Positions 22,772 through 34,450 of a DNA stretch of 64,000 nt are shown in pieces. The stretch spans positions 71,465,104 through 71,529,103 of the forward strand of contig OV884014.1 of assembly GCA_930367205.1 (NCBI GenBank). The letters are read 5' to 3'. This stretch comes from Acanthosoma haemorrhoidale (taxonomy: Eukaryota; Arthropoda; Insecta; Hemiptera; Acanthosomatidae). Below the pieces are notes generated by a model, which saw only the letters and a list, made by a program, of their open reading frames with translations, made no database searches and was not told where the DNA came from. Within the stretch, counting starts at the first letter, position 1, and each line of letters starts with the position of its first letter. Made by a program: the position numbers and the translations under genes.

Positions 22772-23720
22772 AATAAGGGGCATTTACTATTCTTAAGTTC
22801 TCAGGACTTTAGGTTAAAAGGATTGGATACGCTTGATGTTCGACTTTTTTGCTGTCCCCCATAGCTCTATTCCGTATGTCCAGATTGGCTTAAGTATAAC
22901 TTTGTAGATTTGTAATTAAGTTTCTATTGACTACTTATTTACAAAGTTATACTTAAGCCAATCTGGACATACGGAATAGAGCTATGGGGGACAGCAAAAA
23001 AGTCGAACATCAAGCGCATCCAATCCTTTCAATCAAAAGTCCTGAGAACAATAGTAAATGCCCCCTATTACGTCACCAACAAAACCCTTCATAATGATCT
23101 TAATATACCCTACATTCTTGAACTCATCCCTTCCAAATTCATGAAATTCAATAGTAACATATCCAACCACCCTAATCCCGTAGCACAGTCATTGCACTGC
23201 TCCACTCATCCCTATAATCCTCCCCGGAGACTGAAACGGCAGTGGCCTCGTGACCTACTATAAATGCGCACAGTGGGAGTCCTGGCAATGGCCAGTTCCT
23301 CCAATCATGTCCTGAGCGTATGTGGCTCTCGCGCTCTTCGTCACCCTCCGCTGGCTCGTATCCGGTGACGTGGCTGGTGGGGAGCGTGGGGGACTTCCCG
23401 AGACTCCGCTTCCTCTTTCGCTTGCGAGGGAGGCAACAACCGTGTGGACTTGGGGGGCCCCTGGGCTGTTTGTAAATGTTTGTAAATATTGTATGAATGT
23501 GCGAACGAATGATGAATTGTAAATATGGTATGAATGAAAACACTTATCTCAATTTTTTATTGCCTATTAAGTAAAGGCAGATTGTAATTACATCATAGTA
23601 AAGTTGTTATTGAATCCAAAAAAAAAAAAAAGTTTCTATTGAGAGATGGGATATACTTTGAAGTGGTCTGTACAGTTGTCCAAATCGTCTGTTTAGTTCT
23701 TGTCTTTTTAGCCGTGTGTA
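22772..23720 (-). mobile_element. Older family A LINE fragment, split by a younger copy
   Basis: Minus-strand family A sequence occupies 22772-22930 and resumes at 23630-23720. The two halves are collinear with 30640-30860. The first covers the C-terminal block that includes KKSNIKRIQSFQSKVL-type codons, and the second the preceding part of the RT C-terminal region. The break coincides with the insertion annotated at 22931-23629. Confidence 0.8.
22931..23629 (+). mobile_element. Younger family A LINE inserted head-on into an older copy, 13-bp TSD
   Basis: A 5'-truncated plus-strand copy starts in the ORF2 C-terminal region (TACAAAGTTATACTTAAGCC). It runs through the ORF2 stop (near 23262) and the 3' UTR, and ends in a 13-A tail. 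AAGTTTCTATTGA is duplicated at 22918-22930 and 23630-23642. The C-terminal frame is nearly intact (TAKKSNIKRIQSFQSKVLRT, then NAPYYVTNKTLHND), making this one of the better-preserved tails. The opposite orientations create a palindrome of about 140-bp arms (22772-22913 against 22938-23078). Confidence 0.85.
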
Positions 23721-25110
23721 AATTTTATCATAGCCTTCTTACCATTATTTCTTCTTATCACATCTCTTTTGGCCACTTAAAGCGAGGGTAAGTAATAAAA
23801 CTCATTTGAAACCTTCTTTCTTATTGATCGAATTTAAACAGGTACAATATCATCTCTATATATTCTAGATGATGTCTTTAATTTTTTATCCAGCAAATAA
23901 GTTTTACACTATGTTATGCCACACGGCGATCACAGTTCTTGAGGTGTATGAACAACTGATTATCTGACACTCAAAAGTTACTTTTTTTAGCTGAGGCAGA
24001 ATGGTTTTTTGGAAACCATAACTACAACTGGAAACCAAAATACAAAGACATAGGAAGTCTATAATGGAGACATATTAACAATTTGGTGCTGGTCCATTAG
24101 TTAGTATTCAGAAAGAAAATGGTTCATTCATGTAGCGAAGAAGATAAAATCAAAATATTTTCAATGGGAAAAAATATAAGAGATCAAAAATAATGTCCTC
24201 AAAGTAACAATGCTAAAAAGACAAATAACAATGTTATTGGAACCGAAAAATCTATGTAGTACTGATGTGAGGAGGATTACTGAATAGGCCTTCTAGAGTG
24301 AAGGAAGATTTAAGACGTAAGATAAGGTGAAACAGAACTGGGAGATGACGAGTACACAAATAGAAAAAGATGAAGCCATCATTTAAATTATATAACATTT
24401 AACGTGCATTATAAAAATTAATGGAACGTAAAACGGAATGACTGACTGATATTGTTGTTGTATATTCACTGTACAACAATCGTGCGTAGATCATGTTGTT
24501 GTAATGCGGATATGTGGTTCATGAGAAATATAAAAAGAACATTAGGAAGAGTAAGCTTTCAAGAATGTAGAATAGGCACGCATTTAAGTTTGTAATGGAA
24601 GGTATTTAATATAAATATATGCTTGTCTGCTTTGTGTAAGACATGTGCAAGTCAGTGCGTTATGTTCTGTTTGATACGCAATAAGGGGCGAAATCAACAA
24701 AAAATAATGGACTGTACAGTTTGAAGTCTACTCAATCTTGGCACGATGAATAATTCATATTCTAGCACTACACCGTAAATGTATTTTTTAAAAAATATAT
24801 TCTATTTTTTCCATGAAGGAAAATGGTCTGATCTTCACCCTATATTGTATAATAGAGGATTTGTTCTGGACATTAAAGTGAGATTTTTTATTTTTTTTTT
24901 TACATTCAATGGTTTTGTCTTTTAGTCTTTCCTTTAAAAAAAAATTATTACAAAGCAGTAGTTTTTTTGTCTGCCTGTTGAATGTTTTACAAAATAGATC
25001 GTTGTAATTAACAAATGGACGTGAAAACGAAAATGTGTGCATACTAGCTACGGTGTATTCATCTCGAGTGATAAAATTAATATCATAATCTTAACATTTT
25101 GTTTGGTAAC
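23721..25110. other. AT-rich stretch, no gene recognised
   Basis: The 84-codon minus frame at 24788-25042 is Lys/Phe-rich and low-complexity. Nothing else noted. Confidence 0.5.
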
Positions 25111-25325
25111 ATTGAGCCGAAGCTATCGCCAATCACCAGGAAGTCAGACATGATGTTCTAGATGGAAGGACACAAGAAGAAACATCGCCCTTTGATTATG
25201 ACGCTGCCGCCAAAATGTGATGATTGGCCCCACTGCAACTGTGATAGCAGGCTGTCCGTGCCTAATCACAGTTCATCAGCCAATCAGATGACGTCGCATC
25301 CGCTCTTTGATGGCATGATCGATGA
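25111..25325. promoter_or_regulatory. CCAAT/CRE-bearing island (weak)
   Basis: Three CCAAT boxes in either orientation (GCCAATCACC near 25128, GATTGGCC near 25223, GCCAATCAG near 25280) are followed by TGACGTCG near 25290, a CRE-like site. The patch is GC-richer than its surroundings. No exon or start can be linked to it, so it may be coincidental. Confidence 0.2.
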
Positions 25326-25744
25326 CTTTGTACTCTTTTGATTAGAGAGGCCTCTATGCTCATCTTTCACGCCACTTATTTTACTGAAGGAGTCCATCAT
25401 GATTGGATTTTTGCCTGACTGGAGCGTAATGTTGACCACAATGCACACTTCAAAGGCCAGTACTTCGTCACCAAAAACTTTGGTGTTTATTGAGCGATAA
25501 TGTTGAAGGATACATTTATTGATTTTTATAAGTTATACTAAACCATAAGTGTGAGAATTTCGAAAGCAGGAATTCACGAATAAATACAATATATGAAAAT
25601 TTTGGTCTATTTGCAATGATCTTAAAAATCTAAAAAAACATCATATTTTTATTTCTGGTCATGCTTTGAGATACTACTAGAAAATACCTCAATAGGCGAA
25701 GCTCAAACGCTTAAGATACTTCACGATAATACCCCTTAAGTATG
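25326..25744. other. No gene recognised
   Basis: AT-rich sequence with no motif. If the adjoining transposase remnant once continued on the minus strand, its catalytic domain would lie here, but none is detectable. Confidence 0.45.
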
Positions 25745-26198
25745 GAGATTAATCGTGTCGTGTTATAATTCGCTGCGTATGGTTATTAGGCTTCAATTGT
25801 TTTGTTAACTGAATTTTGTAAGCATGGAGACCCAGATCTTTAGTGAGTATACGCTGTAGAGAGCTTCTTGTCTGCAACGGCGAATTAATGTTTCTGGATT
25901 TTCACTGTTCGATATTGACATTTGAACGGCTTGTTTTTGAACGACCAGTGCGTTTAGTATCTCCAACTGATCCAGTCTCCCTAAATTTTTCAATTAATCT
26001 CTTCACAGTTGATGAGGTCAAAACACTATTCCGGCCATATTTAGTACGAAATTTTTGAACTGCGGCCGCCAAACTTTCATTATTTTTTAGATAATGCTCA
26101 ACAATAAAGACACGTTGTTCTATCGAGTAACGCTCCAGTTTTACTAACCCTAAACTGTCAAATTTTTTTTTTAGGGTTGCCATCACTTTGCTGCACAA
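25745..26198 (-). pseudogene. Transposase fragment with helix-turn-helix domain (IS630/Tc1-like)
   Basis: The minus strand begins at 26198 (MCSKVMATLKKKF) and contains YSIEQRVFIVEHYLK, then TVKRLIEKFRETGSV. This is a helix-turn-helix block I associate with Tc1/mariner-superfamily transposases that are very common in insect genomes. After a frame change, the pieces ENPETLIRRCRQ and KDLGLHAYKIQLTKQLKP follow. These are the second DNA-binding block and its conserved KDLGLxxYKIQ end. A stop (near 25755) ends the homology. The DDE domain is missing, so the gene is dead. Confidence 0.7.
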
Positions 26199-27145
26199 AT
26201 GGTGGCAAATTCAAATCTTGCGTTAATTCTGGGAACTCTTTATTTATTTTACGTTTGTTTTTATTGTTAGTCTTCCCTTCAGGTGTAAAAAGTAAAATAA
26301 ATCGACAATAAATATTATTAAATCAGTTCATGTTAGGCAGGTAATATTCGACTTCTGAACAAGACATTACATGTCGTTATATTAGATTGTGTGAATATGC
26401 TACAATATATGTATTCCTAACATTTTATAAGCATAGAATTATTTCAGTATTCCTGCGGTGGTAAAAAAAATATAATATTTAGATAATCCTCCGAACGCTA
26501 TAAACATATAATGGGGAGAAACGTGAATAACAAACCAAAACATCGAGTTCTCAGAGCAGGTGACGAAAAAAAAAAAAGCAAAAGCCATTCATCAATAATG
26601 TATGTATTCATTATTCCAATGTCATGCTTACGAATGACTCATTTTTGCATTCACGGCTATTCCCTTCACCGAAACAGCTTCCATATATTCTCTGTGATAC
26701 ACAGTAAGAGCCTAGCTACCTTTTCACTGCTGAGAAAGGCTTAGAGTAGTGTCTGATACATTTGAAACTTTTAGCACCTCTTAACTTACGCATCGTTAAG
26801 GATCAATCAGCAATTTCGTTGATAATACAATATAGAACCAAATAATAATTTTTTAGTAAATATTTAGCACTAATGGTACATTCATACAAGGAGGCTTAGT
26901 AAATGTTGAGAATAAATCAAGTTCAATGTTGCTTTACACAATTTTTTTCTCAAAATTTAAAGGTATACACATTTATTAAATAAAAAAATAAAGCATGGTA
27001 CTTCATATATAGCCTGAAAGGCGTAACATGAATTTTTGGTGGCAATACTAAGATAAATTCTAAAGTTCATAGATTTAAGAAAGATGTCATCTGTACATCT
27101 GTCACAATTAATTTTGTTTTCAACAATACACACAAATACTTGATT
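26199..27145. other. AT-rich stretch, no gene recognised
   Basis: The open frame at 26511-26744 (plus) has no domain. Nothing else supported. Confidence 0.5.
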
Positions 27146-27740
27146 GTATCTGTAGCGTCCGCTAACTACATAAGATAAATCACTCTATACTCTATTGCAT
27201 ATATATATTGTAAGCAAAAGTAAAATAACATGAACTAAATGTATTATAAACAAATGTAAATCATTGTAAAAGTGTTAAGCAATAAAAGGCGGAAGCCAAC
27301 TAAGTCATAAACGAGAAAGGGTCACCAGCTGGCAGTCATAAACATTAACAACCCTTCCAAGTCACACGAGAAAGGGTCACTAGCTGGCAGTCATAAACAT
27401 TAACAACCCTCGCAGCCTCCCAGCAGGAAGTAGAGAGGGTACTTGAGGCAGGGCCCCTGGCCCTGTTATTTAGTCTCTTAGTCTCCTCGCCAGTCTCTCG
27501 CGACCTTTACTCGGTGACGCTTGCTTGGTTTCCGCTCGAACTCTGAAAACTCGACTGTATGAAACCTCTGTACCTCTTCTCTTGAACATAGTGCATTGTA
27601 GGGCCACATACCTATCATAAATGGAGTCAGATAGTAACGCCGTCATGGAACGATTGTCCATGTTATAAACTCGAACAATCCGCACTTGTCACCAGGGCTA
27701 GGGTGATCAGGCACCCCCCTAGTGACGACCTGACAGTATC
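27146..27740 (+). mobile_element. Solo LTR (585 bp) with GTATC target-site duplication
   Basis: The LTR runs from TGTAGCG at 27151 to CCTGACA at 27735 (TG...CA ends). It is flanked by GTATC at 27146-27150 and 27736-27740. It shares its ends and several internal blocks with the LTR at 56594-57461, including CAATCCGCACTTGTCACCAG and ATGGAGTCAG. No internal retroelement sequence adjoins it, so the element was lost by LTR-LTR recombination. An internal 55-bp unit is duplicated at 27311-27410. The 5-bp duplication fits BEL/Pao, gypsy or ERV-type elements; the clade cannot be fixed without the pol gene. Confidence 0.85.
27311..27410 (+). repeat. Tandem duplication inside the solo LTR
   Basis: Two copies, about 55 bp apart, of the unit beginning ACGAGAAAGGGTCAC and containing GCTGGCAGTCATAAACATTA. 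The other LTR has looser repeated CATAAA(A/G)CA(C/T)ACCC-like modules in the corresponding region, so the U3 region of this family varies in modular repeats. Confidence 0.65.
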
Positions 27741-29523
27741 TCTCTGTACTGGCATATTATTGTTTACTTGTATATATATTTACGTAACTAGTTTTTTCAC
27801 TGTAAAGCTTTTTTAATTTGTAACTTGTTTCTGACCAATCTGATAAGACATTCAATAAATTATTAGTAATAGATTTCTAATATTTAAGTGACTCATGATT
27901 GACTAGATGTGATATATTATTCGGCGTACACAATCATGTATGCCCCAGTTGGTTTAGGAGTATCGTCAGTGGTGGTAATTAATGCGTTCCAAAGCTTAGC
28001 TGACAAGCTTGATCCTTGTTGAGTCACGAGAGGCTTTGTGAGCCAATAATGGTAGATCACACGGCTATATTTTCTATATTATATGTTTAAAATAATTGTG
28101 AAATTAGCGTGCATAATTTATTTTAGCTAATATATGTTTTCAGATCGTTTAAAATAGTGGCAAACACAAAAGAAATGTTGTCAAACGCCCAAAGAAATGT
28201 CGGGATATCTTAAATTTTTTTTTTTTTACAATCTATAAATACATACAAAGGACCTACAGTGTTATTTTTTATGTCATGAATACATATTCATAAGGGTTGA
28301 TTTGGTTATCGTTTTATCATGGAAAAAGATGACGCGGTATTTTTGAAGATTTCTGTGTTTATGTTCCACATTAGTGCTTTAATGAGGTATTTCATTTTTG
28401 TTTTTTATCTCAATTTAAGACGACCTAGCTATCTTCTCTCAAGGGGGGGGGGGCAGAATATCGCAATCTTGGTGTAGTTGCGTGATTTTCATAATTTTCT
28501 ATGATGTGCTTTAACTTTGTTTGTGAGTAGTGTGATAGTTATATTAGTGTTTTCTTTCTCAAAGTGTCTTCGTTCCAAAGAGGAACTGATTAAGGATTTA
28601 CATTGTTCCAATTTTTTTTTCGTTTATTTCTTGAAGGTCATGTTGGAGCTAATGTTCAATTGTTGGCCATTGTTTCAATATTATCACTATAAATAACTTC
28701 ACATATTTAACTTCCCAAACAATAGTAATCTCTCATACATAAATCAGGATTAAATAATTAAATTTGAAGTTGGACTGATAAATCCTCCCCTATTAGCAGC
28801 TGAGGCAGTTGTGATATGTTTATAGTCTTGTGCCATATGTTCAGTAATACCACTTCTGTAATCTGTGCATCTGTTTCGATTATTGTTATGAAGCTAATCT
28901 TGCTTCATAATTACAACTTATTATTGTTATTACTACTACTAATTTATATAGTGCATTCTAATGTCCTGTTTATGTAATTATAGCTGAATAAAGCCTTGCT
29001 TTCTTAAGGTTTTTAACTTCATTCATGCATCGGACGCTAATGCTGTTTTGTAGATATAAATAGTGATATATTGTATGGATGTTGATCTGAGTGTCAACTA
29101 GACATACTAGGTAAGTGAAACGTTGTATAAGTTATGAATGTGCCCTTAGAACACAATTTTGACGCAGGATAAGCACATTTTATTTTACAACTTTATTATG
29201 AATAAACCGGAATTCCCTTTTTACGTTAGACTAGATCCAGATCACAGTATCGCGTATTTTATATTTTTACAGAAATGACGTAATTTTATATTATCCATTA
29301 GTTATGTCGTTATGTAAAGCAATAAATATATTTGGTGTCATTACATGCCTTGTATGTAAATTATTTATACAAAAAATAAAGTTAGCACCGTTGCAACTAC
29401 ATGTGAACTAAATATGTTTTGCTCTGGCTAGTCGGAGATATAATTGACATAAAATGGCATTTTCACAACTGGCTATAATCTCTTAATGGTGAAGGTAAAA
29501 AACATCAATACTATTTTGTTTGT
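27741..29523. other. AT-rich stretch, no gene recognised
   Basis: Stop-dense, with a run of nine or more G residues near 28444. No repeat partner found. Confidence 0.5.
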
Positions 29524-29991
29524 TTGTTCTTTGGTGATTTATTTTGGATTAAGTTCTCGCCACTTTTTGCATACTCAAATTCATTTTGGGGGGCCCGCCG
29601 GTGGGAGTCCGAATTAGTATCACGTCCGCCGGGTCAGAGCCTAGGCTCCTCAGAACCGGCTGAGGCCAAGAAGTACCCCAGGCCCACGTGTCAGGCGGTA
29701 GTCGTAGATATTGTTTTGTCGGACACGATGTCAGATCGGAGCGCGTGGATAAAAACCATATATTTATCTAACTTAAATATATCGGTAATATCCACCAATG
29801 TTTCATTTTTCATAAGCATGGAAAAGTCTTTCCAGTACCTCCGAGCTAACACGCTCTGTGTGAGACCTGCGATGCCCACAGACTCAGTCAACGTCCCAAA
29901 GATGCCCAAGGGACACCCACCATCCCAGCCATACTGCACCCACAGGAGCAGGAGCTATGTTAACGCTTTAGTATTATATAGCTACAGCTGA
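29524..29991. other. GC-richer open region with an unidentified repeat
   Basis: The plus strand is open for 155 codons, and the minus strand for 82 codons (29691-29939). Neither has a recognisable domain. 29820-29880 matches minus-strand 9656-9710 (see that entry), which points to a dispersed repeat and not a host gene. Overlapping open frames on both strands mean coding direction cannot be chosen. Confidence 0.3.
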
Positions 29992-30134
29992 GTTTCAAAA
30001 TTCTACACCGTGGTACTAATTTGTCTCTGATACTATTGTTATATGGATGACAGCTAACTAGTATAATGTCCTGTTGTGCCAACCTTTTTACGGACAAGAT
30101 TATATATATATATTATATTATATTATATTATATT
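29992..30134. repeat. TA/TATTA microsatellite adjoining LINE tail
   Basis: A (TATAT/TATTA)n run at 30102-30134 directly abuts the 3' end of the minus-strand family A LINE. It may be the simple-sequence tail of that element. Confidence 0.6.
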
Positions 30135-32006
30135 CCTTTATTGTGCTATAATTACAATCTGCCTTTTATAAGGCAATAAGTAATTAAGATAAATGCTCTC
30201 ATTCATACCATATTTACAGTTCATCATTCACTCGCTCATTCATACAATATTTACAGACAGCCCAGAGACCCCCCAAATCCACCGCGAAGAGAAAGCGGAG
30301 TCCCGGGAAGTCCCCGACGCTCCTCCGTCAGCCGCGTCACCGGATACTAGCCAGTGGAGGCTGACAAAGAGCGCGAGAGCCACAGATGCTCAGGACATGA
30401 TTGGAGAAACTGGTCATTGCCAGGACTCCCACTGTCACGCGTTTATAGCAGGTCACGAAGCCACTGCAGTTTCAGTCTCCGAGGAGGATTATAGGGATGA
30501 GTGGCGCAGTGCAATGACTGTGCTACAGGATTAGGGTGGTTGGAAAGGCTACTGTGGAATTTCATAAACTTGGAAGGGATGAGTTCTAGAATGTAGGGTA
30601 TATTAAGTTCGTTATGAAGGGTTTTGTTGCTGACATAATAAGGGGCATTTACTATTGTTCTCAGGACTTTGGATTGAAAGGATTGGATACGCTTGATGTT
30701 CAACTTTTTTGCTGCCCCCATAGCTCTATTCCGTATGTCCAGATTGGTTTAAGTATAACTTTGTAAATTAGTAGTTTATTTTCTATTGAGAGATGGGATG
30801 TCCTTTGAAGTAGTCTGTACAGTTGTCCCAAGCATCTGTTTAGTTCCTGTCTTTTCAGTCTCGTATGTGGGTTCCAGGTCAGTCGTTTCTCAAGATGGAA
30901 GCCTAAGTACCGTACTGTCTCGGATACAGGGAGAGGAATAGAGTTAAAATAAACTAGTGGACAAGACTTGCGACAAAGGGTGAAGGTAATGTGGGAACAT
31001 TTTGCTTCATTAACTTTGATCCGCCATTGATTGATTACACCAATACTCGATCTCGTCAAGGTGTTTTTGAAGGTTATGGGATGCTATGTCGGGGTCTGGG
31101 TGGGATGACAAGACTGCAGTGTCATCTGCAAATGTGGCCAAGAAGGTATTGGGAGTAGAGGGGACATCAGCGGTGTATAGGTTATAGAGGATAGGGCCCA
31201 GGACACTGCCCTGTGGAACTCCTGCACTTATGGGATAGTAGTTAGAGTATTCTAAACCACAGCGGACTTGGAAGAAGCGGTTTGAAAGGTAGGACTGTAG
31301 GATTAGGAAAAGGGTCTGTGGTAAATATCTTTTGAGCTTGTAGAGCAAACCTGCGTGCCAAACCCTTTCAAAAGCTTGAGCTATATCGAGAAAGGCAGTG
31401 CAATACTGTTTGGTTTCAAGGGCAGAGGAGATGTGATCAACAACGAGAAGGACTTGTTGAGCAGTGGAATGTCGTTGGCGGAAACCAAATTGGTGTGTGG
31501 GAAAAAATATATTTGGATTCAACAATTGGAAGTAGACGTTTTAGTAGGAGTTTCTCAAATATTTTTGAGAGGATAGGGAGTAGGCTAATTGGACGGTGAG
31601 ATGAGGCGTCATTGGGTGGTTTACCGGGTTTGGCGAATAGGACAATAATGGAATGTTTCCAGAGGAGAGGAAAGTGCGTCGTTCGGATAATGCAATTATA
31701 TATATAGGTTAAAAAGATTATGGCTTTAGGAGGAAGTTGTTTGAGAATTTGAGGAGTAAGGAGATCATATCCAGGCGATTTTCGGTAAGGTAAGTTTTTC
31801 AGAAGGTATTTGACCTCAGAGGGATTAACGGCTTTTGGTGGAAGGGAGAGAGGGATAGGTGAAGTGAGGAAATCTTCCACAGTTGTGCTGTGAGTATGGC
31901 TTTGATGAGGAAGGTGAGGTGTGAAAGTATGGGTAAGATGCAGAGCGAATTCCTCCGAGCTATCCACATCCAAAGCACGGACAAGATTAAGATTCCCTAT
32001 TCTATA
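30135..32006 (-). mobile_element. Family A jockey-clade LINE, longest copy
   Basis: A 5'-truncated, minus-strand non-LTR retrotransposon of about 1.87 kb. It covers most of the reverse transcriptase, the C-terminal region, and a 3' UTR of about 310 bp. The UTR (30135-30442) ends with GCACAATAAAGG and a simple-sequence tail. It serves as the reference for the many shorter copies in the window. The endonuclease domain and ORF1 are absent. Plus-strand open frames here (30193-30534, 31355-31576) are antisense shadows. Confidence 0.9.
30443..32006 (-). pseudogene. Reverse transcriptase ORF2 of family A, frameshifted
   Basis: Read on the minus strand, motifs appear in order: AKPGKPPNDASSHRPISLLP (upstream, near 31600), HQFGFRQRHSTAQQ, FLDIAQAFERVWHAGLLYKL, AGVPQGSVLGPILYNLYTAD, and the catalytic FADDTA (near 31120). 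Next come YLGFHLEKRLTWNPH, a VLKPIWTYGIELWG-type block, and the C-terminus ending LRDLL with a stop at 30443. This is the jockey pattern. The first catalytic Asp (FLD) and the ADD pair are kept, but the usual AFD is AFE. Frame changes near 31500-31525, 31025-31050 and 30710-30722 disable it. Confidence 0.88.
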
Positions 32007-32219
32007 TCAAGGGAGATATTATAATCTAATATGTACCTAGAATATCAAATGAAAACATTATAATGTAAATTATAATATCCTGTCTTATATCAAATATAAT
32101 AATGTAATAATAATAATCATACTAATAATAATAATCATAAAAATAATAATACTCTGCCTAATTAAAATAATGTAAATTATAAATAATGCATGAAGGTAAA
32201 ACCAACATTATAAATAAAG
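32007..32219. other. AT-rich, ATA-repeat stretch
   Basis: A (TAA/ATA)n microsatellite at about 32098-32152. No gene. Confidence 0.6.
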
Positions 32220-32545
32220 AACGAACTGCAACTGTTTCCCAGGCCACCACTAGGAGCGCCTGATTAGACTGTCCAGTCAGACGTGATGCCAGTTTTTATT
32301 GGCTGGAACAAATGGCCGCCCGGCTATATATAACCAGAATTCTGGGCTGACCAGGCATTCATAGTATAATTAATTCTGTAACAAGGGGTTATGGGGGAAG
32401 TCCCAGTTGAGCCTTGGGATTGGTAATCGCAGTTGTACGTATGTGTCGCAATATTGTCTTCTTATTTAGCCTCTGCATCTATCCTTTCAATGTTTTAGTC
32501 CTGCGTCATCAGGACCTCAGGACGTCCCTCGGCACACATCAACTG
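32220..32545 (+). promoter_or_regulatory. TATA-bearing, LTR-like region (weak)
   Basis: A GC-richer stretch with TATATATAACC near 32323, about 25 bp upstream of a CCAGGCATTCATAG segment. It ends at a TGGTGACGGCCAG sequence near 32542 that resembles the boundary between an LTR and a primer-binding site. No TG...CA ends with duplication and no second copy were found, so an LTR origin is only a suggestion. Confidence 0.25.
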
Positions 32546-33508
32546 TGGTGACGGCCAGAAATGATCATTCATATTTTTAAAAGAAATCATTTATATTTCT
32601 TTTGCATTATGTGGTACGATTGAGATCATTTATCACAATATCCCTATCAGGCAAATTGTTATTTATCATAATTATTCATATTTTGAAAGTAAATGAATAT
32701 ATGAGAGTACAGATGATCTAGATTATTGTAACATAATTAACTCTGACTTGATTGTTTTAAGTGAAATGCAAACAGGCAGTGCTTGCAATTAACCATCGTA
32801 TTTGTTTGGATAGGTATGTGTTTGGAACATTGAATACTGTTGACTTGCATAGATCCAGTTCCATTGATCTCCTTCCCTGGACATGTACTTCCACAACGCT
32901 CCATGGCTGCCGTGGCGAAACCAATGGCAGGACCTACCATTTCTGGCTCTTAATGTGTCTACTACACGAATTTAATATTAATTGTTTTTTTAAGGATGTG
33001 TACATCTACAATAATTTTCTCCAATTGGTGCTAAACAGTACAATATAAAGCAATCCAAGTTGTGTAGTTCTAAATCAAAATAACAGCAATAAATATTAAA
33101 TTAGATCAATAAATAAATCTCGTTCTCTATATGTCCACGCTGGATACTGTCTATAATTTTTTTGGAATACTTCCACTAAGAACAATTAATTATTCAGAAA
33201 AAAAAAATAGACACTTTATAAGGAAGAATATATTATTCTATGATATGATATACTTAATAAAGATATTTTTAGAGAAAATATTTTGAACTTCGGCGAAAAT
33301 TATTCTTTAACATTTGATATAAGAAGTAGTTCTGGGGTTTCAATGTGTCAGGGCATTTCTTTAGTGAAACCTGGCGATATTAAAACGTCAGACTTCCAGG
33401 AAGACCCATATCATGTATATAGACAGGCGATTAGGAGGTGTAACGACTAAAATATGGGTAATGTGGTGCCACACTTCTGGGTAGGAGTCATAGGGAATTA
33501 AAGTTGAA
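32546..33508. other. No gene recognised
   Basis: 32737-33048 is open on both strands (95 codons plus, 67 codons minus) and moderately GC-rich, but no domain or splice pattern is recognised. The remainder is AT-rich. Confidence 0.4.
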
Positions 33509-34450
33509 ACTTCTTTATTGTGATAAAATTACAATCTGCCTTAATGGGCAATAACTAGTTGTGATAAATCTTATCATTCATACCATATTTACAATGTTCA
33601 TTCGCTCGCTCATTCATACAGTATTTACAAACAGCCCAGAGACCTCCCAAATCTATATGGTTGTCACCTCCCTCGCATGTGAAAGAGGAACCGGAGTCTT
33701 GGGAAGTCTCCCACGCTCCTCTGTCAGACGCGTCACCGGATACAAGCCTGTAGAGGCTGACCATAAGCGCGAGAGCCACAGATGTTCAGGACATGATTGG
33801 AGAAACTGGAATTGCCAGAACTCCGTATATATAGCAGGTCACGAGGCCACTGCTAGTTTCTGCAAGGAGAGTTATAGGGATGAAGTGCGCAGTGCGATGA
33901 CTGTGCTTACGGGATTAGAGTGGTTAGATAGGTTAGTTTGGAATTTCATGGACTTGGAAGGGCTGAATTAAAGAATGTACGGTATATTAAGATCGTTATG
34001 AAGGGCTTTGTCACAGACGTAATAGGGGGCATTAACTATTGTTCTCAGCCATTTTTATTGAAAGGATTAGATACGCTTGATGTTCGACTTTTTTGCTGTC
34101 CCCCATAGCTCTATTCCGTATATCTTGATTGGCTTAAGTATTACTTTGTAGAGTTTTAATTTATTTTCTGTTGAGAGATGGGATGTCCTTCGATCTAGTC
34201 AGTACAGTTGTCCAAAGCGTCTATTTAGTTCTTGTCTTTTTAGCCTCGTGTGTGGGTTTCATGACAGCCTTTTGTCAAGATGGAAGCCTAAATACCGTAT
34301 TGTCTCGGATACAGAAAGAAGAACGGAATTAAAAAAAAAACTAGTGTAAAGGAGGTAAAGGTAATGTGGGATGTTTGCTTCATTGACTTTGATCCGCCAT
34401 TGGTTGCAATATTTCGCGATCTCAACACAGTTGTATTTAAAGGTTATCAT
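33509..34450 (-). mobile_element. Family A jockey LINE, 5'-truncated, minus strand
   Basis: Running from 34450 downward, this reads NQWRIKVNEA, SETIRYLGFHLDKRL, the C-terminal region and the 3' UTR. It ends at the TTATCACAATAAAG signature (plus-strand CTTTATTGTGATAAAATTAC near 33512). It carries several indels and an A/T-rich expansion near 34330. It diverges from the 30135 copy at many positions, so it is old. Confidence 0.8.

Noticed and set aside
29524..29991. 155-codon plus-strand open frame
   Set aside because: Open on both strands, no domain, and part of it belongs to a dispersed repeat. Not enough to call a gene.
30193..30534. 113-codon plus-strand open frame
   Set aside because: It is antisense to the 3' UTR and ORF2 end of the minus-strand family A LINE. 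Similar frames appear wherever this UTR recurs (for example 33561-33971 and 23172-23543), so it is a shadow of the repeat.
32220..32545. Full solo LTR call
   Set aside because: TG...CA termini with a target-site duplication could not be located and no second copy exists in the window, so only a weak regulatory annotation was kept.
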